Positions 11,799-24,035 of a DNA stretch of 64,000 nt are shown here, one piece after another. Position 1 is the first letter of the stretch, and each line of letters opens with the position of its first letter. The notes beneath the pieces are model-generated. The model was not told the origin of the DNA and did no database searches. It saw only the letters and a program-made list of their open reading frames with translations. The translations under genes were made by a program, and so were the position numbers. This DNA comes from Scleroderma bovista. Lineage: Eukaryota; Basidiomycota; Agaricomycetes; Boletales; Sclerodermataceae. The stretch covers positions 62,001 through 126,000 of the forward strand of contig JAYMGJ010000141.1 in the NCBI GenBank assembly GCA_037178675.1. The letters run 5' to 3'.

Positions 11799-14700
11799 TT
11801 ACGTCCCAATCAATTGACTTTGGCAGACGGCACACACGAGGTGCTCGGGAGGGTTATTGAATGTGCAGCTCCGGCACGTTCTGCCTGCCTCGTGCGACGC
11901 TTCCCCTTCCGAGCTTGTCCCAGTATCATACGACAGGCCTGCATGGGATGACGACATTGCGAGTAGGGTCCCGCCAAAACCCTTCTCCTCCGCCCGCCTT
12001 TTCCGCGGACCACCGTCCTCACCCTCTTCGCGGAGATGCAGCGTATCGTTCATAAGAATGCCCAACGATTCGACTGTGGTAGAGTTGTCCTCTAGTTCGT
12101 GATCTTTGTAGAAGAGTCTCTGGCATATCGTTGGTACCTTGAGGATATCTTGAAGCTGATCCAGGTGGAATTAAGAGGCAGAGGGCAAATGCAAGACACA
12201 TCTACGCACCATGGTCTTCATATCTCTGACGGTGGTAGACTTGGACACCGTCAGCCTGGCGCTCTCTCGTCTACCTCTGCTTTGGCGGATACGCTTAGAC
12301 TGCCTCAAACCCGTTGGTGGTCGCTGTCCTCCTTGGATAGGCTCATGCTTGCCATTTCCCCCGCCATGTTGGTTTGGCACAGTAGCTTGCTCGCCGTGTG
12401 CGGAGTTACCCAATAGGAACACGGTGATATCGGTTCGTTCATAATTTGAACGCCTGCAGGAGGACAAGGACATCAGATGTGTGCACACAGCGCGGGAGGG
12501 AAGCGCATCACCTTCTCATACGACAGTCGTGGCAGACAGGAATAGGGTGAACGAACTTGGTATCAAAAATCCCCTTCGGATCCTCTATCATTTTCCTTTC
12601 CACAAGAATAGTAGGCCCGCAGCGGTAGCTGTACCATGAAATCAGTGGTTACAGGATATTTCAAAGAGCCGGAACAAAGTACATACAGTCCCTCTAGAAT
12701 AGCCCATTCGCTCATTTGAATCAGGGCAATGTTGAAGTCCCAGTCATTCGGTGCATTGGGGTCAAAGACCAGATTGTCATGTTCACAGAGGAAAGAGGAG
12801 GTGTCCACCGCGTCCGGGCGAGCAAAATCCGTCGGCCGACCAAGCCATTTACGCCACATACGTACGAAATGAGCAGAGACCACTGCGCATGGAACGTTTT
12901 CCAGTAGAAAAGTATTCCCTATCAACGCATTATCGTACATGTGCCGTAGCCGAGCCTATTGGGGAATGTAGCATAGAGTTCGGTTATTTCAGATGATGTA
13001 TTGAAAATTACCTTTTCATCTTCAGCCTTCTTGCGCAATTCACGCTTATCTTCCTTGCAACTGTTGATGGTGGCTTCGCATGTCGAACAGAGTTCTTCGG
13101 TTGTCGGAAGAGGTCGCCAATGCGGAAAAAGGCTCATGAGGATGTCGCATGCCTAATTAGAAGTTGCCTTGCTGCTACCTCGATCCAGTAAAAGACAAAC
13201 CACGAGCGCTCACCTCTCTGGAAATACTTCGGCGGGCAGTTGAAACAAGCGATAAGTGATCATGTTCGCATCGCACATGTCCACAGAACTCTGCCGAATC
13301 GGGGGCTGCATCACCATGCAGTGGAACATGCATCCTAGGCTTCTGGAGCCTCCAATCTAGTCGAAGCTGCTGCATCAGGCAAGGCGAACTTAATATTTAA
13401 TCTCAAATCACCTTTCAACCAGGCTTTCGAAAGCCAAAATCCGACTTCGTCCGCCTTGACGTCGCATACTTTGTCAAACTGGGCTACCATACGTGGATGT
13501 TGAATCTGGTAAAGTCGTTCTATCGAAAAAAATGAGTTGCGAACGAGGATATTATCATGTACTGCGTTACCCATGAAAGACTCCCTAACACATATTTCGC
13601 ATACATCCGCGGGGCTTCGCACAGAGTGGCCGTCAAACCCGTCGTAAGCAATCCGTTCGTATGCTTCCTGAAATGAATGAAACATCAGGCACTACACCTG
13701 ATCAAATTGCAGCTATGTACCTTTGATACCCGCTTCATGTTGTGAGCTTTCTGCGGATCCAGAGCTCCGTGTTCACAGACAATGTCAGGCATAACCATTA
13801 CTTCTCCAAGGGTATTATCTCCAGCAACTGGTGGAGACTTTTCGTCCTTTGCTTTCGTCAGTCGTCTCGACAGCCATCCTTCCAGAGCCTGTCGACTGAC
13901 AACGACTGCACTCTAACCTGGATATAAGTCGTGACGCCAGGAAGGCAAACGCATCTACAAACCTCATCGGCAGATCCCACACTCCAATGTAAATATACAG
14001 TCTTCATCCATTTCCTCAATTCTGAGAACTGCGCAAAGAGCTCTTTCTCTCTGTGCCATCAATCACACCCTTATATGTCAGATCAAAATGAAACAGTTCA
14101 GGTAAGACCGACCTTGAAAGAAATTGCCTGCAAGCTTCGTCGTGAGCAGTATTAAGGGTCCTCACGACATCCTGGGCACGCTGCGGTGAAACGGGAATGG
14201 CAGTCGGGGTAGTAACGCTAGTCGTCTCCTTGCCAGCACCATTAACGCCAGTGAGGAGAGTGGAAGCGCTGCTGCTGTTCGTGAGATTTGAAGCATCAAT
14301 TGTCGAGGATTCTGGTTTGCGAGCATATATCAACATGTAGGCGTCCTTGGATGAGAATATATCCCTAATAACGGAAAAACTGGTTTCAACCGACCCGTGC
14401 ATCCACACCAGCTACTTGACCTTGCTCACCCTTCATTGGAAGTCTTCCCTTCCCCGTGTGGTAAGGTCGGCCTAAGAAGCGTGCCAGCATGTCATCAGAT
14501 GTCAAGTCTTAAAATCCGCTAACATACTCGACGTTTTCGTCGTCACTATCCTCGATTCTTCTCTTCTTCGCCGGGCGAACGCGTGGCTGTGGATTACCTC
14601 TGCAACCGTTTGTAAACGAAGATATTCAAGACCCAAGTTGGTGGCGTTCGGGACCGGGTGAATAAGATTTGCAGACGGTCGGAGTCAGTAAAAATGGACG

Positions 14701-16600
14701 TACTTCTTGTTGGAGCCGTTGAGAATGTCAACAAGCTCTCTGCCACTATGTCGCTTCTCGCCAAGAAGGTCAATCTTCGTCACAGTTTCGTCGTCAAATT
14801 GAAACCACGACTTTGATCTATAGCAATTACATGCTTCAACCTCTGAATCACGACTTGAGAGAAAAATTTGGCGTACGCAGTGTCAAAAACCTGCGCTTCA
14901 TAGTGTCCGTGATAGGCGCTGGGGCCCTTGTGCAACAATACTCCTCTCAGCTCGTATATCTGGCTCCCTCCTTCTTTTGGAGGTGTACCTGTCTTGTGGC
15001 CCATGAACTGCCCCATATCGAGTGTGGTTGGAAACAGAAGGTTATGCTTCGATTTCTTCCGTTCCATCGAGGCAAAGTCATAGACAAAGCGGAGCAGGGA
15101 GAAGTGAAGCACAGGCGGAAGAGCACGAAGCTCGGTGTAACGGGTTGCGTCCTGAAGAGACTCGCAATGGGAACAGTGGTACCTAGGTGTCAATTCAGTA
15201 AATGAAGGTACGAATTAAGTTGTACCCACTTGTTCTCGCCTGTCAATTTTTCATCCTGAAAAAATGCTGCAATTCGATCTTCAAGCCTGGAGTTATTCTG
15301 CCACAGACATTGACATAAGACATGTAAATAGACAAAAAAGGTGTACCTCGATGTTGATTTCCAGCTCCAGGAAATCATTCGGGCGCTCGGATCTGTTGTT
15401 GCACTTGCTACACTTCGTTCCATAAACTAGCTGGCCTTGGAACTACGGCAGTTGGAACTGATGAGCATCGAAATCGAGTAAATACGCACTTGAGTCGACA
15501 CAAGCGTTTTCAATGATGGGGATGATTGCTTTTGAAATTCCATATCAAGATGGGACATGAAAAGCTTCGAAAACCTGAAATACGCAGCAAAGAATGTATA
15601 TCAGCCACGTTGAGCGAGAAGGGTGGTGTCAAACCAACTCTTGTGCATCTTGCTGTTCTGTAGTGGATAATCTGAGACTTTCTGCCAGTTTTTCTGGATT
15701 ATATATTTTTTGGTTGCTTTCCTGAAGAGCGGCGAATGTTACTTGAAGTTGAAATATAGGCGAATCCTGCCGGAAGCGTCGGTAAAGGGATTCAGAACAA
15801 AGACTGGGACGAACTTCGAATTTTTTCTCTGCATCCTGAGAGGGTTGACACTGGTAGACGCCATTTCTGAAGGCCAAGTCCCTGAACCACACCTTAAGGG
15901 GGTGTTGAATGGCAACTGCGGGCCATAATATAAATTGTTGCATACCTGGATGAAGGCATTGGCATAGCAAGTTGCCCCAAGGTTCTATGAAATTGAATAT
16001 ATGTCACGGAGACTTAGCCACCACAAACGTTACATACTTTAAGCCCAACTGGCAACTCCGGGTCGCGAGCATTGAGCATGGGGTTATTTCCCAGCTCGGA
16101 AACTTTCATGAACTGCTCTCTGGCCTTTGCTAACCAAAAAAAAATGTGATAAATATTGACGATCTCATCGGAAACGCGTCCACCGAGTACGCACCTTCAT
16201 CTTCCCACTTATCTTGTCCAAGGTAGTTTAGGCAGTTGGGATTATTCTTGCAAGTTTTTTTTGAGCAAGATGGCATCTCATCATCAGAAACGATGATGAT
16301 ATCGTTCTCTAGTTCACCATTGGCAATCTTGGCCGTAGGTTCTTGGGTAGCTGCTGTAGACTTGGGCTGCTCTGACTGAGACACGTACTTGCTGCCACAA
16401 AACGGATTCCTATTTCTCCTAGAAAGGCCGCATGTCATGAGACGGTGCTCAAGGGTGATCTGGGACGGATCAGAGACTTCAATGTCAACCCAACCCCACG
16501 CCCAGGAGTCGTTCCCCGCAAGCTTAGAGCGTTTCAGCTGTTCGCCGGCGGCTAAGCCCCTTGGGGGTGGTGAATCCTTGCGCTTTCGCTTTGGTGGCAT
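11799..16600 (-). CDS. USP48: USP48-type ubiquitin-specific protease with C-terminal ubiquitin-like domain and zinc finger
   Basis: Cysteine deubiquitinase split over many short exons. Start MPPKRKRKDSPPPRG (ATG 16598-16600) looks like a nuclear localisation signal. The Cys box NLGATCYANAFIQ is at about 15940-15980 (Cys codon 15967-15969). LRLSTTEQQDAQEL follows; YHCSHCESLQDATRY is a zinc-ribbon half; then LPPVLHFSLLRFVYDF and the His box GPSAYHGHYEAQVFD (about 14885-14935) with WFQFDDETVTKI. Downstream, DUSP-like segments lie between about 13700 and 12600 (CEHDNLVFDP, IALIQMSEWAILEGLY). A ubiquitin-like domain (LTVSKSTTVRDMKTM; ILKVPTICQRLFYKDHELED; TVESLGILMNDTLHLREE) precedes a terminal zinc finger, CRSCTFNNPPEHLVCAVC. 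The order matches USP48; the zinc finger is an extra I do not know from the animal protein. Exon joins in the DUSP region are approximate. Confidence 0.87.
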
Positions 16601-16760
16601 TGTCTCTTGGTACACACTGGTGCGTGATGTCTCGCTGCGATCCGCCGTGAAGGTGTGGGACAAGCCAGTGGATCCAGCGCTCCTATGTAATGCCATTGCC
16701 AACATTATTTGCTTCCGACTACGGGTGTTACGTAAATGAGTGTGGTTTCCTGCAGACCAG

Positions 16761-19186
16761 ATGAACAGAATACGGGCATTGCTCAAACGACCACGCGCAG
16801 GCAAAAATGTAACGAGACTACGGCGGCGAAGGAATGCGGCCACATTCGTCTACACAAACCTATCCAAGATCACGTCTGTGTACTTTGTTCTTGTCACTCA
16901 GACTGCTAACGACAGCCTTCAGAACTGCACTGCTTGCAGCGGGGTACATCTGGATGAGTCTCATCCCGATACCACTGCTGTCCCAGGGAACCTACATAGA
17001 TGAAAACGCACTGCAGCCTTCGCAAGTATTTACCTTCTCTTATACCTCCTTTCCCTTGTTACCTGTTGACAAATCCGTACAGGTAAATACTTACTGGACC
17101 TGGCAAGACGTCCACCGTGCAGACCGGTATCTCCATAGTCTTGAAGTGCTGCGTGATCAGAATTCTACGAGTGAGCAGTGAGACTGTCAATCCTTTTTTG
17201 TTTCGCTACAATGCCTTAACTTGGTACGCAGGCGAGCTCAATTTATTCGTGATGAGTTTGCCAATCTTGGCCTTGCCTCTGCAACACAGAATTATATCTT
17301 CACTACGTCGTCAGGAGTATGTTCCTCTCGAGTTTTCCTACCCTGTTTTCATTGACATATACATTGATAATAGCCTGTGTCCGGAGTGAACGCTTACGCC
17401 GTCATGGCATCGCCGCGTACTTCAGGATCAGAAGCGATGGTAATCAGTGCAACGTGGTGCAGTAACATTGGGGAGCCTTATAACCTCAGAGGCGTATCTA
17501 TCGTGCTTGCATTGGCTGCTTTCCTCAAGAGTACGTCAACATCGTCGTCAACTCACGACGTCTTTGAGCAATATACTGCAGATTACTCCTTGTGGGCAAA
17601 GGACATCATATTCGTTATTGGGGATGGACATCTTGATGGGATGCAAGCATGGCTCAATGCCTACCATGGTACTATACCACAAAGTCGGTACCTGTCCATT
17701 CGTGCTGGATGACCTGATCATCTGACGTATGAGTTCCAGATCTCGCAACAGACTTCCTCGAACATACTTCAGGAGTTATTTGGACTGCTCTCAACATTGA
17801 TTACCCTGGGCATTCCTTCTCTCATCTTGGCGTTTTTTTTGGTTAGTTAGCTTCTGTACCGATTGTTTGCACTGCTGAAGACAACCACAGAGGGCCTCAA
17901 CGGTCGACTCCCTAATCAGGATCTCATCAACTCTGCCCGGCTCATTTCCCATTACACTGGCGGTGTTCCGTTTATTATTTATGACCACCTCGAACCGCAC
18001 GACTTCCCTGACCGCTGGGAAGCAACAAGCATTCTTGCTAATGCACCAGAGTTCATCCGTCGCAGCCCGCAGCTGAAGGATTTCGAGTATAGGGCAAAAA
18101 ACATAAAAAGGCACGTAGGTTACCAAGCAAGAGGGAGACCGAGCGGAGCGCACGGATTATACCATCGATTCCGCATTGACTCCATTACTCTTTATGCCGT
18201 TCCTGCCACTGGACCTCATGGTTTTTACGCCCTTGGAAAGTAAGCCTGTTATGCATTTCTTGTCCGTCTGTTCATCTTTCAACATTTGTTTATAGAATAA
18301 TAGAATCTACCCTTCGCACAGTCAACAATCTGTTGGAACGACTACATGCCTCGTTCTTTTTTTACCTTTTCACTAGCCCGGGAACTTTCATGAAGATAGG
18401 CAAGTTCCTTCCAAGTGCGGTGCTCGTTGGAGTTGCAATGATGTTTTCCGGGCTTGGCCATTGGGTCGAAGCTAGATGGATGCAAGAGGTGGCATGTCAG
18501 GATGAACGGGAGAAAGATGGGACTAATAATCAGATAAACTCTGGGGAACAAAAGGTCCAGATGAAATGGAGATCAAGGCGGAGACCTGTGTTACCCCCAG
18601 TCTTCACTGTCATCGCGACACATGCAATGGGCTTGCTGTCGTTTCACTTTATATGCTCGCCCGTATTTCTCGAGAACCAATTTGTGCGTGATTCTTCTAC
18701 TATCCTTTCACCTGGTTCTCATGTGGTCTGCTTAAATAGACTGCATCATTAATCCTTTTTGGTCTACTCTCAGCCCTGCCAGCTATTTCACTGTTCTTTC
18801 CAAATGGAAGCCCAGATGCTGCACCCTTTGTAATTCTTCTCAAATCTTTCAATCTCTGCCTCGCGTCCACTGTGATTTCCATTACTTCCCTTCTTAATTT
18901 CTCACTAGCGGCTATGCTTGCTGTTACGCTTGGCATTCCTCTGATGTGTTCCTCGTCATCGCTGCCCCCTTTACACCCCTTCGCCAAAGCTATGGGACTC
19001 GCCAAATATGTGGTTTACATACTCCTTGCATGGGGTTGGCTGTTGTTCCTCTCAAGTGAAGTGAAGCAGGCCGTGTGGAATTGGGAAGTATTGGGGATAT
19101 GGTTTGCCCCTTTCACTTGCATTGTTTATGCCCCTCTTGTCACTCAGGCAGCGATCGTAGCTCTACGACAATCCTTGGCAAGATGA
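16761..19186 (+). CDS. GAA1: GPI transamidase subunit Gaa1
   Basis: Membrane subunit of the ER GPI-transamidase, which attaches GPI anchors to proteins; the luminal domain is metallopeptidase-like. Seen: MNRIRALLKRPRAGKN, then a hydrophobic first helix (LLAAGYIWMSLIPIPLLS), luminal QPSQVNTYWTWQDVHRADRY, GVNAYAVMASPRTSGSEAMV, NLRGVSIVLALAAFLK, DIIFVIGDGHLDGMQAWLNA, GLNGRLPNQDLINSA. Several hydrophobic segments follow toward the C-terminus (for example VLVGVAMMFSGLGHWVEA and YVVYILLAWGWLLFL). The end ALRQSLAR-stop is at 19184-19186. The gene is divergent from USP48 (161-base gap) and convergent with TAF7 (about 120-base gap). Confidence 0.88.
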
Positions 19187-19306
19187 TACTCTACACACTC
19201 ACCTGTTATGCTCATTAAATCATTACACTTAACACGAGAATTTTTTAGGAGTGATTGTGCAGAACATGAAATCAGTGTGACCTCCCAGGTTCGGGCATAT
19301 CTCGTT

Positions 19307-21004
19307 TCAACCAATGTCCATGGCAGTGGGATCGCCTGCTCCAAACAAGTCGCCATCATGAGCATTATTATCGTCAGCATCTGGTCCATCTTGGGCTCCA
19401 CCCTCGGCATCTGTATCAGGATCCCCAGCGGTGATACCTTCTTTCTTTCTCTGCTGCCGCTCTTTCATCTCGTCTCGCTGGACTCGCTTGATCTCCAGAT
19501 CAGCAGACAGCTTCTTAAGGGCATCCTCGAACCGTTTCTACCGGATGTGGTAAGCTTAACACAGACGCTACATGAAAATGTGTGGGCAATACCTTGATCA
19601 AAGGGTTAGATGAACTCATGATTTCGTTCTGTTTCTTCGCAACAGCTGCCTCCAAATCCCTGATTTCTTCATTCAGTAGTTTCCTCTCCTGTGCATCGTC
19701 GTCGTCTTCATCGTCCTCGTCATCCTCACTGTCATCATCCTCGTCATCCTCCTCTTCGTCGGCGCCTTCGTCATCGCCCAGTGCAAGGTCGAGCTCTGCT
19801 GCTAGCTCCTCGTCAATGTCACCTTCCGGTTCCACTTCGTCACCTTCTGCCTCGTCGCCTTCACCGTCTCCGATATCGCCACCGGGTGTAGGTGCGTCAC
19901 CAGCCTCAGAACCAAGCACTCCAGGTGTGAGGGCGTCAAGTGTCCCCTCGCGCTCAACGAACTCAGAGTCCGAAAGGTCAGGATTTACATTGTCAAGTAC
20001 CTCTACCATCGAGTCATCTTGCAGCTCAAATGCAGTGTGAGAGTAAGAAAGTCACGCACCATATTTGACCTGAGTTGCAAAGTTGTCGGCTGCTAATAGC
20101 CTCTCAACTTCCTCCTCGACGCTTTCTATCGTCTATTGCAAGTTTGAATCGAGAAAGCCGAGATATACAAACAGACTGACCCTTTTATTGACCCGTTTCC
20201 GGAACCGTCGTTTGCGAACATGGTGTAGCGGGGGTGTGATGCCATGTGGCCAGATGAACTCGTCAACATTGACATTCCTGTTGGCGATTACCGTTTCTTC
20301 TTCTTGTATGCGATTCTCAACCACCAGCATCTAAGAGCATGATTTCAACTTTCGGAACTGAATATGAAGAAGAACAAGTAACCTGACATATATCAGCGAC
20401 TTTGAACATCTGTTTATTGTCGAGGGTCTTCTGTGACTCTATAATGCAGGGTAGGTCAACTAGCTTGAAGGAATAGAGGTTACTGCCGATGTGGAAGACT
20501 CCACGTCGTGAGTCTGTTGTCGCAATGTGAGTCCAATAAGCACCAGTTTAATCTTCAATCCCCCCCACCCTTGAACTTGAACCACACGTCATTGGTGATC
20601 TCTCTGGACTGGATCATCTTGCGGAGCTTCTCGCAGTCCTCCCCAGGGGGCATTCGTATCATGAATTGTTCCTCAAATGTAAGGTCTTCGTCATCCGAGT
20701 CCAGCTCCCTGTCATATGAACCTAGAAACGACATCCCAGGAGCTTGTGCCGCCGCCCGCTCGCTCAACTTGAGCTTTAGCTTGGGCTGGGGCTTGGATTT
20801 AACATGGGATGACCGGGTCGTCCGCTCTGACGGTTCTGTAGAGTCCCTGAGACGGAGTGTGGTCGCCATCGCATGTTCAGCAGCTGCACGCAGGGGCCGA
20901 GTACGTTGTGGTAATCGAGATGGTGGATGTGTACCATTAACAGCCGAGGACGGCCCTGCTTGTTGCTCCTCAACGTCATCCACGATGATGAGGTCCTCGT
21001 CCAT
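19307..21004 (-). CDS. TAF7: TFIID subunit TAF7 (TAFII55 domain)
   Basis: TFIID component that contacts TAF1 and restrains initiation. Seen: MDEDLIIVDDVEEQQAG, then the TAFII55 N-terminal domain: FEEQFMIRMP, WFKFKDSRRGVFHIGSNLYS, FKLVDLPCIIESQKTLDNK, MFKVADICQMLVVENRIQ, FIWPHGITPPLHHVRKRRFR and KRTIESVEEEVERLL. A long acidic tract (about 19700-19850, nearly pure Asp/Glu) is followed by a coiled coil (LLNEEIRDLEAAVAKKQNE; LKKLSADLEIKRVQRDEM). The stop is TCA on the plus strand at 19307-19309 after PTAMDIG. The acidic tract makes a misleading poly-Ser frame on the other strand. The start lies 67 bases below the stop of the upstream co-directional SAM37 gene. Confidence 0.9.
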
Positions 21005-21071
21005 TTCAGAGACTGTCTGTCACAGCTAACGTGACTTGTGTGACAAACTCCCCCTGTAATTGAAATTACTG

Positions 21072-22399
21072 CTACGTTTCACTAGATTCTTCCTTTGTTT
21101 CTTCCTCTGTCAAGTCATGTCCTCCATCTTCTTGCTCATCATCAAGCACTCTCCGTATCTCAATGCGGTTCCAGATGTGGTAAGTAGCAGCACCGAGAGC
21201 AAAAGCAATCCACATCCATCGCATGCGTCGAAATCGAACGATATCTGGATTGGTCGGCTTAGCTTCAGGTTTGGTCATGTTTCTGTCGGGGCTGAAGAGA
21301 GATAAAATCGACAGTTTGGGTGGGGGAGCGGGCTCATAGGCAGGTGCTCGTGCAACTTCAGCTTGTATACGTCGAGCATGATCTACAAGCGAGGGATAGT
21401 TTTCCAGGAGTAATACCTGGAGCACTGAGTCTGGGAAGGGAGGATTTGCCAGCAGCAGGATGTGCGCAGCAAGATACACATCGAGGCTCGTCATGCTATG
21501 CATCACAGTTACTGCTTCAGAGTATAAAAATGAATACACGATCGACTCACCCGTCACCGTAAAGGAATTGCTTTTCCTCCAACAGTCTTGCGTGAATACC
21601 GAAAATAATACGCGCCTTTTCTGTGACCTATATTCGGACCCCTGAGTGACGAACAAACATGTGGTAGCCAACATATCCACCTTCTCGCGCTCAAAAACTC
21701 GCGCAAATGTCCCCTTGTTGTCCTCCTGCTTCCTTTGGTCCTTGGAAAAGGGATTTTTCTTCTCTTGTTCAACTGCTGGAAAGGACCATAATCCTGAACT
21801 TTCTAACCGCGGCCGATATGCTCCCCGAATTCTTCCAGGAACATAGTACCTCTGTGGAACCGGCATTATACTTGCTAGCGTCGGTTTCGTGAGTCCCCAG
21901 AAATTCGAATCTACACCATAAAATATATGCGACTGCATCATTAAAGCAGACCATTTGTGTGCGTGGGGACGCAGGGAATATTGAGCGGGACTCACCACAA
22001 GGTCACCAAGGTTGGATTCTACATAAGACCACCAAGCGGTGCGTTGAGCCTTTTGGGAAGGAGAAAGGGACGCGTCGATGTCGGTCACACCGGGAGTACG
22101 GGTTTTCGAAAGGGATGTAACGAATGAAACGATGGCAGGTAACGAAGTAATTGTGAGGTGTCCGTGGGTCAGGAATGGCAGAAGACCTATATGTCAAGCA
22201 AGTCAGTCACATCCATCCGACCAAGACAAGAAACAGATCTACCATTTGGAGACACATCTGGGTCAGAACAGGCTGCAACCTGAAACTTGCCTGGCATTGA
22301 GAGCTGTAGATACATTACAGCTGCTAGACAGGCAGGATCCAGCGACTGTAGGTCCCATTGCGGTGGCCATATGTGGAGTATGTATGGCACATCGGACAT
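21072..22399 (-). CDS. SAM37: Mitochondrial outer-membrane SAM complex subunit Sam37/metaxin
   Basis: Metaxin-type component of the sorting and assembly machinery that inserts beta-barrel proteins. Seen: the start MSDVPYILHIWPPQWDLQSL gives the thioredoxin-like GST-N fold typical of metaxins. LPFLTHGHLTITSLPAIVSF follows, then the GST-C part with QRTAWWSYVESNLGDLV. Further on is SLDVYLAAHILLLANPPFPD with LLENYPSLVDHARRIQAE. A C-terminal hydrophobic helix (WMWIAFALGAATYHIW) would be the outer-membrane anchor, followed by an acidic tail. The ATG at 22397-22399 is the only one that opens the conserved N-terminal frame. Confidence 0.82.
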
Positions 22400-22618
22400 T
22401 GGAAGAGTAAGTCTTGACAAGTCCGAAGTGGCGTCCAAAAGCCTTCAAATTCAACAAAACCAAACAATCATTGTTCTCCAAAGTCCATGACATTCAACAG
22501 CTACAGAGCAGATAACATCGACACAGAGCAGTACAAAGAGCAGTACAAAAACCATTACAAAGACCATCACAAAGGTTAACATGCATGTAAGTCCAATGAC
22601 ACTAATAAATGATGTGGG

Positions 22619-23856
22619 CTAATCTGTCTTCTCCTGCGGGAGACTCTCCTGTAGACTTCCCTTGGGATCGGACGTCGGATTAAATCGACTAGGATCGGGT
22701 GGCGGATAGAATTGGAGGACACCTTCACCAGGGTATGGCTCATTCCGCCGTGGACCGTTCATACTCACAGTGCGTACATTATGTGTTGTCCGGTGGCGAA
22801 CCATCCCAGGATGGAAGGCGGCCTTGAGAGTGTTGCTCTACATTCCTGAGCAACAGCGCTATAGAGTGTAAGAGAGAACATACCATGAGTTCCATTTTCT
22901 TCGTGTTTGGGCTTGGCGACGGACTTGGCGTGATCAGCGTGCCAGTGTTTCCCACTGGCGCGCTGGTCACTCTACGTTGGAATGGGCGAGCGTCCATCTG
23001 AGTCGGCCCGCTTTGAGCAGTGCCGTCGTCCTCTGACATAATCCCCTGTGAAAGCAGAAACTCTACAGACAGTTGGGCTCAGTGGCTGCTCAGGTGCTAT
23101 CAAGGCGACCAGTAAACCTACCAATTGGTCGGTACCGGAAGACGAACGTGACATAGGATCGTTTGCTTGACTCGTCATATGGCTTGATTTGCCACGTGGA
23201 AGGGCACTGCTCATATGTAGGTCGCTCGTCACCGTAACTAGAATGCTAGTCTGAGCTTTGACTGTTTCGTGCATCAGACAAGGATGTGCGTACCCGATAC
23301 AATGTCCCGATACAATGGTTTGCGAAGGCGATGCGTCCGGAAGTTTCTGCAGCGCGTTGGCGCTTTTGTGACCATCCAGGCGCACACGCTTGATCTTCAA
23401 CACGATAGTCCCGGTATCCTTGTTACACTTGCCATTCAAGCCTGCAAAAGCGGATCAGGGCTGGCTCACGCCACAGAGGTGGTACTCGCTGACATATGTC
23501 TTGATACTCTGAAAAAATGAATGGGCGTTCCGTGGTCGAACTTGTTCGTACACCTTCTCTTGACGTGTTTCCTGACCCGTACAAAAACCTGCCAGGGACG
23601 ACGAAGCCATCCAAGGAGATGAACGCGCAGGTGTGGATATTCGAGCCTTGGTCTCTCCAGTGGACCGAGAATTGCTGTGGCAGAGTGATGAGTTTCGGAC
23701 ATGTCAAGATGTCAACGGATGTCGCGCTACCTTGCCCGCTTCGCTTGGGATCCAACATGATACCTTATTGGCTGTCTTGTCGACTGCAACGAGATACTCT
23801 GGCAAGGGCTGGTTGTTGGAAACGATGCAAGCGGAGAACTCGCGGTGGGCGGGCAT
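22619..23856 (-). CDS. DUF7918 family protein
   Basis: Basidiomycete family of unknown function. Seen: MPAHREFSACIVSNNQPLPE, then YLVAVDKTANKVSCWIPSEA and GK; after an intron QFSVHWRDQGSN, CAFISLDGFVVPGRF, GVRTSSTTERPFIFS. The tract with VSCWIPSEAGK, FSVHWRD and RTSSTTERPF(I/M)F is the family hallmark. Later exons carry VLKIKRVRLDG and then Ser/Pro-rich, probably disordered sequence ending QESLPQEKTD. Joins between about 23040 and 22800 are approximate. The gene is divergent from the AP endonuclease, with a 179-base shared promoter region. Confidence 0.72.
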
Positions 23857-24035
23857 GGTGGCAATAAGTTAGTAGGGAACGTAGACCACTGAGGAAGAGA
23901 GCGCGACGCGGGACACACCGAGGATGTTCAACTCCAGTGCTTTGTCCCAAGCGGTCATGTTCGTTTTCGAGCACGTGCACGCTGAAACAGGTGTAAATAC
24001 GGACCCATATTACGCGTGTCCAAATCAGGAAATTC

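Noticed and set aside
19582..20040. Plus-strand poly-Ser open frame
   Set aside because: It is the reverse strand of the Asp/Glu-rich tract of TAF7; no family pattern and no start context.
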